From an uncultured Pseudomonadota bacterium (GTDB taxonomy: Bacteria; Pseudomonadota; Alphaproteobacteria; Rs-D84), in assembly GCA_902795435.1 (NCBI GenBank), contig CADBLE010000007.1, positions 1 to 43,803 of the forward strand: a DNA stretch of 43,803 bases, in the 5' to 3' direction. Under the pieces are notes generated by a model. The model did no database searches, was not told where the DNA came from, and saw only the letters and a list, made by a program, of their open reading frames with translations. The position numbers and the translations under genes were made by a program. Shown piece by piece: positions 25,366-34,316 of this stretch (position 1 is the first letter of the stretch; every line of letters starts with the position of its first letter).

Positions 25366-25401
25366 GGGAATGAAAGGAAAAAAGAGAAGAAAGGAAAAAA
25401 C

Positions 25402-25467
<66 letters not shown>

Positions 25468-25483
25468 TTTCTTTGCGTGATTG

Positions 25484-25555
25484 TTGTGCGAATGAAATTC
25501 GCACAAGATTGAAAACAGACAAATAACGTTGATGACGTTATTTGTCTGTTTTTTT
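25484..25555 (+). terminator. Leader hairpin and intrinsic terminator upstream of paralog B
   Basis: Hairpin TTGTGCGAAT-GAA-ATTCGCACAA (25484-25506), then a 17-bp terminator stem (25513-25529 with 25535-25551) and T tract. It ends 27 bases before the paralog B ATG at 25583. It is nearly identical to 27-98. Confidence 0.85.
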
Positions 25556-25582
25556 ATTTAACAAAAAAAAGGAAGGAAGAAA

Positions 25583-26791
25583 ATGTCACAAAAAATCTTT
25601 TTAACATCCGCCCTTGCAATGGGCGTGTTTGCGCCGGCATTTGCGGAAATGACGGATTCCAATACATTCCCAAATGCGTCTCAGGGTGAATATATGCAGG
25701 AAAACACCAGATATATTGGTGCCGCAACATCAACAAATATGGCCGGTGTGTATGAAGACGGTGCAACCGTAGATGCGGTCGCAGAATACGATATCATAGA
25801 TTATATCGTAAATGCGGGACAATATTTGCCTGCGGATTCCGAAACCGTAATAACATGTCCGGCGGGCTCGTTTTGTCCGGGAATCAGCGGTAATGTAAAT
25901 TATAATCAAAATTCTGACCAGGGTATACAAACATGTCCAAACGGCTATACAAATTCAGTTGCTGGATCATCTGCAAATACAGACTGTTACAGAACTTGTG
26001 CCACAACAGATATAACACATGCAACAGCAATAACAGGTAATGTCTATTTTAACGGTACCAATGGTGACGGTGTAAAAGCATGTACCCCAACAGCATGCGA
26101 CAATGGATATCATCCAAAATCAGCCACACCAAATTTAACAACAGTAATCGGCACAAGTGAAGCAGGTACAGGATATACATCAAACGATAGTACGGGTTCT
26201 GAGTTCGGCACAAACGGTATGTCAAATTCAGTTATCTCAGGGGATTCAATGGCGTTCGCCGTGGACTATGGTAATAAAGGAATGATAAAAGGTCACGGAA
26301 GATGTAGTACACAAAGTGGAAGTCGTGGAAATATGTCGGGTGGCACATATCCTGATATAACAATACGTGCAGATTTAACAAATCAACCAGGACAATATTG
26401 CTATTGTCATTTGGATAGCTATACGCCAGTTAGTGGCAGTGCTATTGCCTTGTCGGGTCCTTGGGTGTTCTACTACGACTTCGGCCCCGCTGGCGCTTGC
26501 GCGGCTTACTGTGAGCGCGGCTGTGCGCGCAACCTGCTGTACGGCGACTCGGGCAACCTCGCGTTCCGTGCTGCGGTGTTTGGTGCAATAGAATCAAGTC
26601 CAGCCATGTGTGAAGCAAACACAATTACAATTAATTGGTCGAATGCAGATGCAAACGATATATCCGCAAACAATGCGGGTACCGCAACGTATGGCGAAGA
26701 CGTCAGAACCCCAGTCAAGGCCGCAACCAAGAAAGGTCAAACATTCCGTGGCTGGAGATTCAGCGCACCGGAACAAACCAATTTGCCATAA
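25583..26791 (+). CDS. Secreted cysteine-rich surface protein, paralog B (402 aa)
   Basis: Signal peptide 1-21 (cleavage after FAPAFA), then the constant N-terminal module: NTFPNASQGEYMQENTRY, YLPADSETVITCPAGSFCPG, GIQTCPNGYTNS. The centre (about 150-335) is unlike paralogs A and C. It includes a Gly/Ser-rich part and a Cys/Ala-rich part, AGACAAYCERGCARNLLYG, encoded by a GC-rich patch (26453-26582). The C-terminal 60 residues (TITINW to FRGWRFSAPEQTNLP) match the other two almost exactly. AAGGAAGGAAGAAA is the ribosome site. The leader upstream carries the microsatellite mini-ORF and terminator. Confidence 0.85.
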   Translation: MSQKIFLTSALAMGVFAPAFAEMTDSNTFPNASQGEYMQENTRYIGAATSTNMAGVYEDGATVDAVAEYDIIDYIVNAGQYLPADSETVITCPAGSFCPGISGNVNYNQNSDQGIQTCPNGYTNSVAGSSANTDCYRTCATTDITHATAITGNVYFNGTNGDGVKACTPTACDNGYHPKSATPNLTTVIGTSEAGTGYTSNDSTGSEFGTNGMSNSVISGDSMAFAVDYGNKGMIKGHGRCSTQSGSRGNMSGGTYPDITIRADLTNQPGQYCYCHLDSYTPVSGSAIALSGPWVFYYDFGPAGACAAYCERGCARNLLYGDSGNLAFRAAVFGAIESSPAMCEANTITINWSNADANDISANNAGTATYGEDVRTPVKAATKKGQTFRGWRFSAPEQTNLP

Positions 26792-26859
26792 TCGGCAAAA
26801 ACGAGATTGGGGCGGGGTTGTGTCCGTCCCGATAAAGGGGCATCTCTCCCTTTCCTTTG

Positions 26860-26886
26860 CACCCCGTTCCAACGGGGTGTTTTTTC
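26860..26886 (+). terminator. Paralog B terminator
   Basis: CACCCCGTT, loop CC, AACGGGGTG, six or more T's. Confidence 0.85.
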
Positions 26887-26904
26887 CCCGTCTTCGTTTC
26901 ACTT

Positions 26905-26954
26905 CGTCGCGACAGGCCGTCTCCGCTATGCTCCGTCGCGACAGGCCGTCTCCG
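26905..26954 (+). repeat. Two direct copies of a 21-bp unit
   Basis: CGTCGCGACAGGCCGTCTCCG occurs at 26905-26925 and 26934-26954 (period 29), in GC-rich DNA unlike the flanks. Confidence 0.8.
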
Positions 26955-26965
26955 TTCCACTTCGT

Positions 26966-27169
26966 TTTGTCATTGCGAATGAGTATTGTCGGCGACTGTG
27001 TTCGTCGCAATACGAATGTGGCAATCCAGGTTATAAAAGTTTCGGCAGAATGCCGATACAAATTGTAATAGGTGGTTCGGTTAAAACCGAACGCTTAAAG
27101 ATATTCTGGATCCCCACGTCATAAAATCAACAACATGGGTTGTTGTATTTTATTCCTCGGGATGACAAA
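26966..27169. repeat. Palindromic MITE/REP-like element (about 204 bp)
   Basis: Imperfect terminal inverted repeats, TTTGTCATTGCG at 26966 and CGGGATGACAAA ending at 27169, agree at 10 of 12 positions. The left arm is a nested palindrome (ATTGC/GCAAT, GTATTG/CAATAC, GCGAC/GTCGC). TCCAG at 27025 pairs with CTGGA at 27106. The centre has CGGCA-GAA-TGCCG and GTTCGGTT-AA-AACCGAAC (27074-27091). The right arm has ATAAAAT-c-AACAAC with GGTTGTTG-t-ATTTTAT (about 27121-27152). GTCATTGCG...GGCAATCC and GGATCC...GGGATGAC motifs recur in dispersed repeats of other bacteria. The frames across it are not genes. Confidence 0.75.
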
Positions 27170-27223
27170 TGGAATCGGCGGGGGGTATAAGAAATCTTTC
27201 CAATAGGTTGTTTTTTCAATAAT

Positions 27224-27232
27224 TGCTATAAT
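27224..27232 (+). promoter_or_regulatory. Extended -10 promoter of tspO
   Basis: TGCTATAAT (27224-27232), 29 bp before the start codon at 27262, with no clear -35. Confidence 0.5.
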
Positions 27233-27261
27233 TTTTTATGTAAAAAAGAAAAGGAGAAAAA

Positions 27262-27741
27262 ATGACTTTTATTAAATTTATATTTGCAATGGTGTTGTCT
27301 TTTTTGCCTGGAATTCTGGGGATTTTGGTCGCACCAATATCGGGTGGGGATAATGTTTGGTATAATACATTGAATAATTCTGTGTTCACACCGGCGGGCT
27401 GGGTTTTCAGTGCAACATGGACGGTGCTGTATTTCTTGGTCGGTTTGGCGTTGTTTTTAATTATGCAAAAACACGACAGAACGAATCGCCATGACAGAAC
27501 CAGCGCATATACTTTATTCGGATTAAATATCGCGTTTAACGCGTTGTGGTCATTCGTATTTTTTGGTGCGCAAATGCCAGAATTGGCAATAATCACTTTG
27601 ACTGCGTTGATTATAATCGCAATATTTATGGCACGTGCGTTTTACAGAATATCAAAACCTGCATTTTGGTTGGTTGTGCCGTATGTTTTATGGTTGATGT
27701 TTGCGTTTTATTTAAACGGTATGATTATTTATCTGAATTAA
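27262..27741 (+). CDS. tspO: TspO/MBR family membrane protein
   Basis: 159 residues with five hydrophobic helices, matching the translocator/benzodiazepine-receptor fold. The signature loop is DNVWYNTLNNSVFTPAGWVF followed by SATWTVLYFLVGLAL, holding the Trp and Tyr of the porphyrin-binding site. Other members bind tetrapyrroles and respond to stress or oxygen. GAAAAGGAGAAAAA is a strong ribosome site. The gene is bounded by the palindromic element upstream and the convergent ftsB-like gene 9 bp downstream. Confidence 0.9.
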   Translation: MTFIKFIFAMVLSFLPGILGILVAPISGGDNVWYNTLNNSVFTPAGWVFSATWTVLYFLVGLALFLIMQKHDRTNRHDRTSAYTLFGLNIAFNALWSFVFFGAQMPELAIITLTALIIIAIFMARAFYRISKPAFWLVVPYVLWLMFAFYLNGMIIYLN

Positions 27742-27750
27742 AAAACAGAT

Positions 27751-28083
27751 TTAATATTTCAATTCCTTGAATTCAGGGTTACCAAGATTTAATGTCTTTA
27801 ACCCTAGTTCTTGGATATAATCAGAATCTGGGTTAGGGCGCTGTAATAAATAAATGTGGTGTTGAATCTGGTTCAGATTTTTTTGTAAAACCGCCAATTC
27901 CCGACGGTCGTGATTTAATTTCCCAATATTGATAGCATAAGATTGTATGTTTTGATTTCCAATGAATATTTGGACAAAAAATACCAATGCCGCAAACATC
28001 ATTGCAATGCCAATTTTTCCGCGGGTGCTGATTGTCCATGCGCTTTTTAGAAATATAAATAAATTTTTGATTTTTTCCTTCAT
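27751..28083 (-). CDS. FtsB/DivIC-like septum formation initiator
   Basis: 110 residues: a short cytoplasmic N-terminus, one membrane helix (about 24-42, GKIGIAMMFAALVFFVQIFIG), then a heptad-rich coiled coil (about 48-80). The end has the family pattern LLQRPNPDSDYIQELGLKTL and NLGNPEF, as in alphaproteobacterial FtsB (RP..D....E..R..L..GHP). It would act at the divisome with FtsL and FtsQ. Eno and pdhA, usual neighbours, are absent. It is divergent from dus with 19 bp between starts. Confidence 0.8.
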   Translation of the reverse strand: MKEKIKNLFIFLKSAWTISTRGKIGIAMMFAALVFFVQIFIGNQNIQSYAINIGKLNHDRRELAVLQKNLNQIQHHIYLLQRPNPDSDYIQELGLKTLNLGNPEFKELKY

Positions 28084-28102
28084 GCGTTATATTATATCAC
28101 AA

Positions 28103-29017
28103 ATGTTTATGAATAATCAAATTTTTGCTGCACCCCTTGCAGGAATTACAGATAAACCGTTCAGACGAATTATAAGACAATTCGCCCCGGATGTTTCTTT
28201 GGTTACTGAAATGATATCTTGTCATTCGTTGGTTGGACAACATAAAAACTGTATCCGTAATTTTGATGAATATGGTGATGAAGGAAATATTGGTGCTCAA
28301 ATTTTCGGTGCAGATGCAGATTTAATGGGGCAGGCCGCTAAAATCTTGCAAGATGCGGGCGCAAAATGGATAGATATAAATATGGGCTGTCCTGTGCCAA
28401 AGGTGGCAACCCGTGCTGGTGCTGGGGCGTTTTTAATGAAAGACCATGTGTTGGCTGGCAAAATAATAGAACAATGCGTTAAATCTGTAAATATACCTGT
28501 GTCAATTAAAACGAGACTTGGTTGGGACGAAGCACACAAAGATTGGCAAGATTTGGTTCATGTTGCACATGAATCGGGGGCGACTTTTGTTTCTCTGCAT
28601 GGGCGCACCCGTGCCCAGGGATATACTGGGTCGGCGGTATTACCACAAAAGCCATCAAATATTGAATTGCCGATAATCGCAAATGGCGACATAAAAACAT
28701 TGGCCGATATAGAACGTGTTGAAAAATTGGGCTATGACGGGGCTATGATTGGTCGTGGTCTGTTGGGACAACCATGGATTTTGGGTGTTATATGCGGAAC
28801 ATGTGAGATACCAAAAAATGTTGGTGAAATTGCAATGCAACATCTGGATTTAATCATAGATTATTATGGTGCAAAAGCGGGCATTCCAATGTTCAGAAAG
28901 CATGCTGCATGGTATTCGGCGGGTATGCAAAATTCCGCTCAATTCAGAATAAAAGTCAATCAAATTACAGATGAAAAAGAATTGAAAGATTTAATGAAAG
29001 AATTTTGGTCTCTTTGA
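28103..29017 (+). CDS. dus: tRNA-dihydrouridine synthase (DusB-like)
   Basis: About 304 residues; an FMN enzyme reducing uridine in tRNA D loops. The TIM-barrel starts IFAAPLAGITDKPFR. The active-site motif NMGCPVPKVATRAGAGAFL carries the catalytic Cys. SIKTRLGW, SLHGRTRAQGY, IIANGDIKT and the phosphate-binding MIGRGLLGQPWILG follow in order. Starts are ATG 28103 or 28109; longer frames would overlap the divergent ftsB-like gene. A TATATT-like box lies just upstream and there is no ribosome site, so the mRNA may be nearly leaderless. Ntr genes that often follow dusB are absent. Confidence 0.93.
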   Translation: MFMNNQIFAAPLAGITDKPFRRIIRQFAPDVSLVTEMISCHSLVGQHKNCIRNFDEYGDEGNIGAQIFGADADLMGQAAKILQDAGAKWIDINMGCPVPKVATRAGAGAFLMKDHVLAGKIIEQCVKSVNIPVSIKTRLGWDEAHKDWQDLVHVAHESGATFVSLHGRTRAQGYTGSAVLPQKPSNIELPIIANGDIKTLADIERVEKLGYDGAMIGRGLLGQPWILGVICGTCEIPKNVGEIAMQHLDLIIDYYGAKAGIPMFRKHAAWYSAGMQNSAQFRIKVNQITDEKELKDLMKEFWSL

Positions 29018-29071
29018 TTTGACAATGGGCATAAACTATCATAACATAACGGCAAAGCAAAGGATTTAGTT

Positions 29072-29950
29072 ATGGAAGAAAAACAAGAAGTAATATCACC
29101 AATTATGGAAATGACTGCGGGCGAAATGTTGCGTAATGCACGCACCACAGGACGCAGAAAACGTGAAATTTCTACAATTGCAAAATTGCTGTGTATCAAA
29201 GAAGAATTTTTAGAAGCATTGGAATCTGGCAATTATCGTGTTATCCCAGAAGATGTTTATATTTTAGGTTTTGCACGCAGTTATGCTGTTGAATTGGGTT
29301 TGAACCCAGATGAAGTTATCCAAAAACTGAAAAAAGAATTGGGTATCGTTCCAGAAGAAAAAGATGACGAAGAAGAAAAAAGCGAACCTTGTGCAAAGGC
29401 ACCTTGCAAAATCAACAAAGAAATGATGTTGAAATACGCAAAATCATCATACGAATATGTTAAAAAACATTGGGTTTGGTTTGCATCTGGATTATTGGGT
29501 GTAATTGTTGTTATTTTGTTATGTGTAATTTTATTTTCTGCGAAACCAACATCTGAATCAGAATCTGTCAATGATGCAACCGTTGCAGAAGAAAATGTTG
29601 TTCAAGTTGTAAAGAAAGAACCAGATTTCAGATATCCTGTTCATGAAAAATTTGATGCGAAAAACAAAAAAACTTGGGCTGATTCCCGCGTTGTATTACA
29701 GGCGGAAAAAGAATCTTGGATTCAAATAAAAGACGCACGTGGAAACACAGTATTTACACGCGTTTTGGTTCCAGGTGATGTTTATTACATGCCACTTAGC
29801 GATAATTACAAGGGAACATTTGGAAACGCGGGTGCAATAGATGTTTGGGTTGATGGTCAATTGTTAAAGAAAATTGGACCTGCAAACACCAGAAAAGAAG
29901 GTGTTTCTATGTCGCCTGATGCGTTGAAATCATTTGGCTTTGCAGAATAA
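29072..29950 (+). CDS. rodZ: RodZ-like helix-turn-helix membrane protein
   Basis: 292 residues. The N-terminal Xre-type HTH (about 10-90: AGEMLRNARTTGRRKREIST then EALESGNYRVIPEDVYILGFARSYA) is followed by an acidic linker with a Cys pair (CAKAPC), a membrane helix (about 135-157, FASGLLGVIVVILLCVILF), and a DUF4115 periplasmic domain (SWIQIKDARGNTVFTRVLVPGDVYYMPL). RodZ links MreB to the cell-wall elongation machinery. AAAGGATTTAGTT precedes the ATG. It lies between dus and uvrA on the same strand, with modest gaps. Confidence 0.88.
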   Translation: MEEKQEVISPIMEMTAGEMLRNARTTGRRKREISTIAKLLCIKEEFLEALESGNYRVIPEDVYILGFARSYAVELGLNPDEVIQKLKKELGIVPEEKDDEEEKSEPCAKAPCKINKEMMLKYAKSSYEYVKKHWVWFASGLLGVIVVILLCVILFSAKPTSESESVNDATVAEENVVQVVKKEPDFRYPVHEKFDAKNKKTWADSRVVLQAEKESWIQIKDARGNTVFTRVLVPGDVYYMPLSDNYKGTFGNAGAIDVWVDGQLLKKIGPANTRKEGVSMSPDALKSFGFAE

Positions 29951-30004
29951 TTTATTATTACGCAAGCGCCTTGAAAACTTAACAAAAATAACTATCTAAA
30001 AAAT

Positions 30005-32863
30005 ATGTCTGGATTTATAAAGATTCGTGGTGCTCGCGAAAATAATCTTAAAAATATTGATTTAGACCTGCCAAAAAATAAATTGGTGGTGCTGACTGGT
30101 ATGTCGGGGTCGGGCAAATCGTCGTTGGCGTTCAATACCATTTATGCCGAAGGTCAAAGAAGATATGTTGAATCTTTGTCCAGTTATGCGCGTCAATTCC
30201 TGGACATGCAGAAAAAACCAGATGTTGATTCCATAGAAGGTTTATCACCTGCAATTTCCATTGAACAAAAAACAACTTCTAAAAATCCGCGTTCAACCGT
30301 TGGAACCGTTACGGAAATTTATGATTATTTGCGTTTGTTGTGGGCGCGTATCGGGGTGCCTCATTCACCGGTGACTGGGTTGCCAATTAAATCACAAACT
30401 ATTGCGGAAATGGTGGAAAGAACGCTGACATTACCAGAAGGAACAAAATTCTATATCATGGCACCTTATATTCGTGAACGAAAGGGTGAATACAAGAAAG
30501 AAATTGCTTTCCTGATTAAACAGGGTTATCAACGTGCAATAGTTGATGGTGAATTATATGATTTGTCATCTGTGCCACCTTTGGATAAAAATAAAAAGCA
30601 CACAATTTATATTATCATTGACCGTGTCGCAATGAATTACAAAGATTTAAATGAAGATGATGCAGAAGAATTTCGTTCCCGTATTTATTCTTCATTTGAA
30701 GCATCTCTGCGTTTGATTTCTGGTTCTGTGATTTTGCGTCGTTTGGATACAAATGAAGATGTTTTATTTTCACAAGAATATGCGTGTCCAGTCAGTGGAT
30801 TCACAGTTCCAAAGATAGAACCAAGATTATTTTCATTTAATGCACCAATGGGCGCGTGCAGTGGTTGTGATGGTTTGGGTGTTCAATTAAATATTTCGCC
30901 TGATTTGGTTGTGCCAGATCCAACAAAATCTATATTGGGTGGTGCAATCGCACCATGGTCGCGTGGCGGTATGTTAAGCCAATATGAACACATAATGGAC
31001 GCGTTGCATAAAAAATACAAAATACCTTTGTCAAAGCCATGGCACACATTATCTCAGAAAGAAAAAGATATTATTTTATATGGCACAGGTGACGAAGATA
31101 TTAAAATAAATTGGAACGGTTATATTTATGAAAAACCGTACGAAGGCGTTATTCCAAATCTGGAACGCAGATTGCGTGAATCTGATTCAGAAGCAACCAG
31201 AACAGAATTATCAAAATATCAATCTGAAAAACCATGTCCAATGTGTCATGGAAAAAGATTAAATATCCAGGCATTGTGTATAAAAATCAACAAATGCGAC
31301 ATTATGGATGTTTGTGATATGCCTGTTGATGAATCTTTGCGCTGGTTCCAAGAATTGCCACAACATTTATCTGAAAAAGACAATGAAATCGCAGGTATGG
31401 TTTTGCGTGAAATTACATCCAGATTATATTTCTTGCAAAATGTTGGATTGGGATATTTAACATTATCTCGTATGGCGGGAACTTTATCTGGTGGTGAAGC
31501 ACAAAGAATCAGATTGGCATCTCAGATTGGCAGTGGTTTATCAGGTGTTTTATATGTATTGGACGAACCGTCTATTGGTCTGCATCAAAGTGATAATGAT
31601 AAATTGATAGACACATTGAAAATGTTGCGCGACAAAGATAACACAGTTATCGTTGTGGAACACGACGAAGATATGATGCGTTCCGCAGATTATTTGGTTG
31701 ATATTGGTCGTGGTGCGGGGATAAACGGTGGAAATGTTGTCGCCAAAGGAACCCCAGCGGAAGTTATCAAAAATCCTGATTCTTTGACCGGTATGTATTT
31801 ATCTGGCAAAAGAAAAATAGAAGTTCCAAAAAAACGCAGAAAGGGAAATGGTAAATTCATAACAATTCACGGGGCGCGTGAAAACAATCTGAAAAATATA
31901 GATGTAGAATTTCCATTGGGTAAATTTATCGCGCTGACCGGGGTTTCGGGGTCTGGAAAATCAACTCTGTTATTGGATACTTTGTATCCTGCGATAATGC
32001 GTATTTTGTATAATTCTAAATTAGAAACGGGTGCGCATGATGTTATAACCGGTATGGAAAATATAGACAAAGTTGTAGATATTGACCAATCTCCGATTGG
32101 ACGCAGCCCACGCAGTAATCCTGCGACATACGTTGGTGTATTTAATAATATTCGTGATTTTTATGCAGGTCTGCCAGAAGCAAAAGCGCGCGGATATGAT
32201 GCGGGTCGTTTTTCATTTAATGTCAAAGGTGGCCGTTGCGAAGCGTGTCAGGGTGATGGTCAAATCAAAATTGAAATGAATTTCTTGGCTGATATTTATG
32301 TGGAATGTGATAAATGTCATGGTCAAAGATATAATGAAGAAACTTTACAGGTTAAATACAAGGGTAAATCTATTGCCGATGTATTAAATATGACGGTTGA
32401 AGAAGCGTACAGATTCTTTGTAAATGTACCACAAATTGCCAGAAAACTTGAATTGTTAAAACGCGTTGGTCTGGATTATATTAAATTGGGACAGAGTTCG
32501 CTTGATTTATCGGGTGGTGAAGCACAAAGAATTAAATTATCCAAGGAATTGGCTGCACGCAGTACTGGTCAAACAATATATATTTTAGATGAACCAACAA
32601 CGGGACTTCATTTTGAAGATATTCGTTCGCTGTTGTCTGTATTGCATGAATTTGTAGACCAAGGAAACACAGTTATTGTTATTGAACATAATTTGGAAGT
32701 TATCAAGACAGCCGATTGGATTATAGATTTGGGGCCAAATGGTGGTGCTGGTGGTGGTCAGGTTGTGGCCGTTGGAACCCCAGAAGATATTGTTAAAATT
32801 CCTGAATCTTTGACGGGAAAATATCTTAAAAAGTATCTTGATAAACCAAAGAAAACAAAATAA
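30005..32863 (+). CDS. uvrA: UvrABC excinuclease subunit A
   Basis: 952 residues; damage-recognition ATPase of nucleotide excision repair. It has two ABC modules: Walker [13 protein letters not shown] and [12 protein letters not shown], signatures LSGGEAQRI (both), and Walker [13 protein letters not shown] and [12 protein letters not shown]. The second zinc module CEACQGDG...CDKCHGQR is complete, and CPMCHGKR is present. In the first zinc module, the first CxxC reads Cys261-Pro-Val-Ser264, so one ligand is lost; the partner pair ([10 protein letters not shown]) remains. I recall the same CPVSGF variant in other alphaproteobacterial UvrA. No clear ribosome site precedes the ATG. Confidence 0.98.
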   Translation: MSGFIKIRGARENNLKNIDLDLPKNKLVVLTGMSGSGKSSLAFNTIYAEGQRRYVESLSSYARQFLDMQKKPDVDSIEGLSPAISIEQKTTSKNPRSTVGTVTEIYDYLRLLWARIGVPHSPVTGLPIKSQTIAEMVERTLTLPEGTKFYIMAPYIRERKGEYKKEIAFLIKQGYQRAIVDGELYDLSSVPPLDKNKKHTIYIIIDRVAMNYKDLNEDDAEEFRSRIYSSFEASLRLISGSVILRRLDTNEDVLFSQEYACPVSGFTVPKIEPRLFSFNAPMGACSGCDGLGVQLNISPDLVVPDPTKSILGGAIAPWSRGGMLSQYEHIMDALHKKYKIPLSKPWHTLSQKEKDIILYGTGDEDIKINWNGYIYEKPYEGVIPNLERRLRESDSEATRTELSKYQSEKPCPMCHGKRLNIQALCIKINKCDIMDVCDMPVDESLRWFQELPQHLSEKDNEIAGMVLREITSRLYFLQNVGLGYLTLSRMAGTLSGGEAQRIRLASQIGSGLSGVLYVLDEPSIGLHQSDNDKLIDTLKMLRDKDNTVIVVEHDEDMMRSADYLVDIGRGAGINGGNVVAKGTPAEVIKNPDSLTGMYLSGKRKIEVPKKRRKGNGKFITIHGARENNLKNIDVEFPLGKFIALTGVSGSGKSTLLLDTLYPAIMRILYNSKLETGAHDVITGMENIDKVVDIDQSPIGRSPRSNPATYVGVFNNIRDFYAGLPEAKARGYDAGRFSFNVKGGRCEACQGDGQIKIEMNFLADIYVECDKCHGQRYNEETLQVKYKGKSIADVLNMTVEEAYRFFVNVPQIARKLELLKRVGLDYIKLGQSSLDLSGGEAQRIKLSKELAARSTGQTIYILDEPTTGLHFEDIRSLLSVLHEFVDQGNTVIVIEHNLEVIKTADWIIDLGPNGGAGGGQVVAVGTPEDIVKIPESLTGKYLKKYLDKPKKTK

Positions 32864-32898
32864 AATTAAAACATAAACAAACAACAAGGAGACATATA

Positions 32899-33420
32899 AT
32901 GTTCGGATTTGGAAAAAAGAAACAAGAAGTTAAAAACGAAAATATTGATTTGGAAAAAGAAGCCGCAAAAATGCCATCTGGTATGAAAGAAACCGCAGAA
33001 CGTATGATGGCTGGTCAATTTGATATGAATGATATGTTGGCTCAATTGAAACAAATCAAAAAGATGAGCAATTTTAGTGGTCTGTTGAAAATGGTACCGG
33101 GTATGAGTGGCGCTGTGTCTGCTATGAAAGAAAAAATCAAAGACGGCAGTGTTGATGCACAAATCAAAATACTTGAAGCAATGACAGTTGAAGAACGCGC
33201 AGACCCAGAAAAAATATTCGCAAATGCAAAGGCACGTATTGCAGAAAGTGCGGGTTGCACAGTGCGTGAAGTTGAACATATCATTAAACAATATCTGAAA
33301 ATGAAACAGCAAATGGCTATGATTCAACGTATGGGTGGAATGGAAGCGGTTATGCAGCGTATGCAAGCAAATGGTGGTTTCCCAGGTGCAAAACCAACAA
33401 CACCGGCGGGAAATAAATAA
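32899..33420 (+). CDS. Stand-alone SRP54 M-domain protein
   Basis: 173 residues aligning with the C-terminal methionine-rich domain of Ffh/SRP54. It includes the finger-loop region (FDMNDMLAQLKQIKKMSNFSGLLKMVPGM, read in two parts) and the SRP-RNA-binding helix-turn-helix (RIAESAGCTVREVEHIIKQY), then a Met/Gln-rich end (MKQQMAMIQRMGGMEAVM). Typical Ffh has a GSG where SAG stands here. The NG GTPase domain, about 300 residues, is missing: the gene starts with MFGFGKKKQEVKNENIDLEK after a strong AAGGAGACATATA site. It lies 35 bp after uvrA and 5 bp before rlmE, not beside rpsP-rimM-trmD. It may be half of a split Ffh or a paralog. Confidence 0.8.
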   Translation: MFGFGKKKQEVKNENIDLEKEAAKMPSGMKETAERMMAGQFDMNDMLAQLKQIKKMSNFSGLLKMVPGMSGAVSAMKEKIKDGSVDAQIKILEAMTVEERADPEKIFANAKARIAESAGCTVREVEHIIKQYLKMKQQMAMIQRMGGMEAVMQRMQANGGFPGAKPTTPAGNK

Positions 33421-33425
33421 TAAAA

Positions 33426-34085
33426 ATGAAAATCCTGAACAAAAAAATTGCAGCACATAAATCGTCTGTTGCGTGGCTTCAACGCCAGGCACATGACCCG
33501 TATGTTGCACGTGCCCAGAAAGATGGTTATCGTGCGCGCGCTGCATATAAAATCATAGAAATGAATGAAAAATATCATTTCTTGAAAAATGGTCAGGTTG
33601 TTGTTGATTTAGGTGCTGCGCCGGGTTCTTGGTCGCAATATGTTGCACGTGATTTTCCTAAATCGAAAATATTTGCTATGGATTTATTGGAAATCAAGGC
33701 TATAAACGGTGTTGAAACATATCAGGGTGATTTTACCAGTGATGAAGCGTTACGCTGGCTTGAAACAAAATTAAATTTACCACATGATATTGAAGGATGC
33801 GGAACGGCTGATGTTGTTATGTCTGATATGGCACCAAATACGGTTGGACATAAAAAGACAGACCATCTGCGTCAAATGGTTTTATTAGAGTATGCTTTTG
33901 ATTTCGCATTAAAGGCATTGAAAGTAGGGGGGACATTTGTTGCTAAATCTTTCACAGGTGGCACAACAAATGATTTAATCAAACAAATCAACGCACGTTT
34001 TACAAATGTGCATCATATTAAACCCCCGTCTTCACGTAAAGATTCTGTTGAAATGTTTATCGTGGCCACGGGATTCAAGGGTTAA
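33426..34085 (+). CDS. rlmE: 23S rRNA 2'-O-ribose U2552 methyltransferase
   Basis: 219 residues of the FtsJ/RrmJ family. It contains RAAYKIIEMNEKYHF, with Lys of the catalytic tetrad, the SAM motif VVVDLGAAPGSWSQY, VVMSDMAPNTVGHK with the Asp, the Lys in GGTFVAKSFTG, and a final Glu in SVEMFIVATGF. It matures the large subunit. It starts 5 bp after the M-domain gene, so both likely share a transcript. Confidence 0.96.
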   Translation: MKILNKKIAAHKSSVAWLQRQAHDPYVARAQKDGYRARAAYKIIEMNEKYHFLKNGQVVVDLGAAPGSWSQYVARDFPKSKIFAMDLLEIKAINGVETYQGDFTSDEALRWLETKLNLPHDIEGCGTADVVMSDMAPNTVGHKKTDHLRQMVLLEYAFDFALKALKVGGTFVAKSFTGGTTNDLIKQINARFTNVHHIKPPSSRKDSVEMFIVATGFKG

Positions 34086-34110
34086 ACATTTTTTCAAAAG
34101 GCTTTTTGAT

Positions 34111-34236
34111 ATGATTAAACAAGAAATGAATACTTGCTGTTACAAAGCAATGAAACACGGTGACTTGATTTGTCCTGTGTGTGGATTAAGATTACAAAAA
34201 ATTATCAACAGTCAATATGGACAACACACACTTTAA
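34111..34236 (+). CDS. Small zinc-ribbon-like protein (41 aa)
   Basis: MIKQEMNTCCYKAMKHGDLI, then CPVCGLRLQKIINSQYG and QHTL. Four Cys (Cys-Cys ... CPVC) and two His could bind zinc, as in small ribbons of ribosomal or RNA-polymerase-associated proteins. AAAAGGCTTTTTGAT precedes the ATG. It starts 25 bp after rlmE on the same strand. No family was recognised. Confidence 0.6.
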   Translation: MIKQEMNTCCYKAMKHGDLICPVCGLRLQKIINSQYGQHTL

Positions 34237-34316
34237 TTATGTTGGGACGCAGATAAAATTCTTGAAATAAATCTGTATGTGTGATATTTATATTATGTCA
34301 AACGAAAGGATGAAAA

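Noticed and set aside
25476-25511. Short frame GTG ATT GTT ... within the leader hairpin
   Set aside because: No ribosome site; the sequence is fully explained by the hairpin palindrome, though it is present in both leader copies.
26594-27124. Overlapping frames of 66-155 aa across the end of paralog B and the palindromic element
   Set aside because: They arise from GC-rich palindromes, lack ribosome sites and overlap a well-supported gene or terminator.
32899-33420. M-domain gene as the broken end of a full ffh
   Set aside because: Upstream DNA is the intact uvrA gene, and the gene has its own ribosome site; no NG remnant is present.
32866-33546. 226-aa frame opposite the M-domain gene and rlmE
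   Set aside because: Its composition (His, Phe and Cys rich) is that of an antisense shadow; the plus-strand genes are clear.
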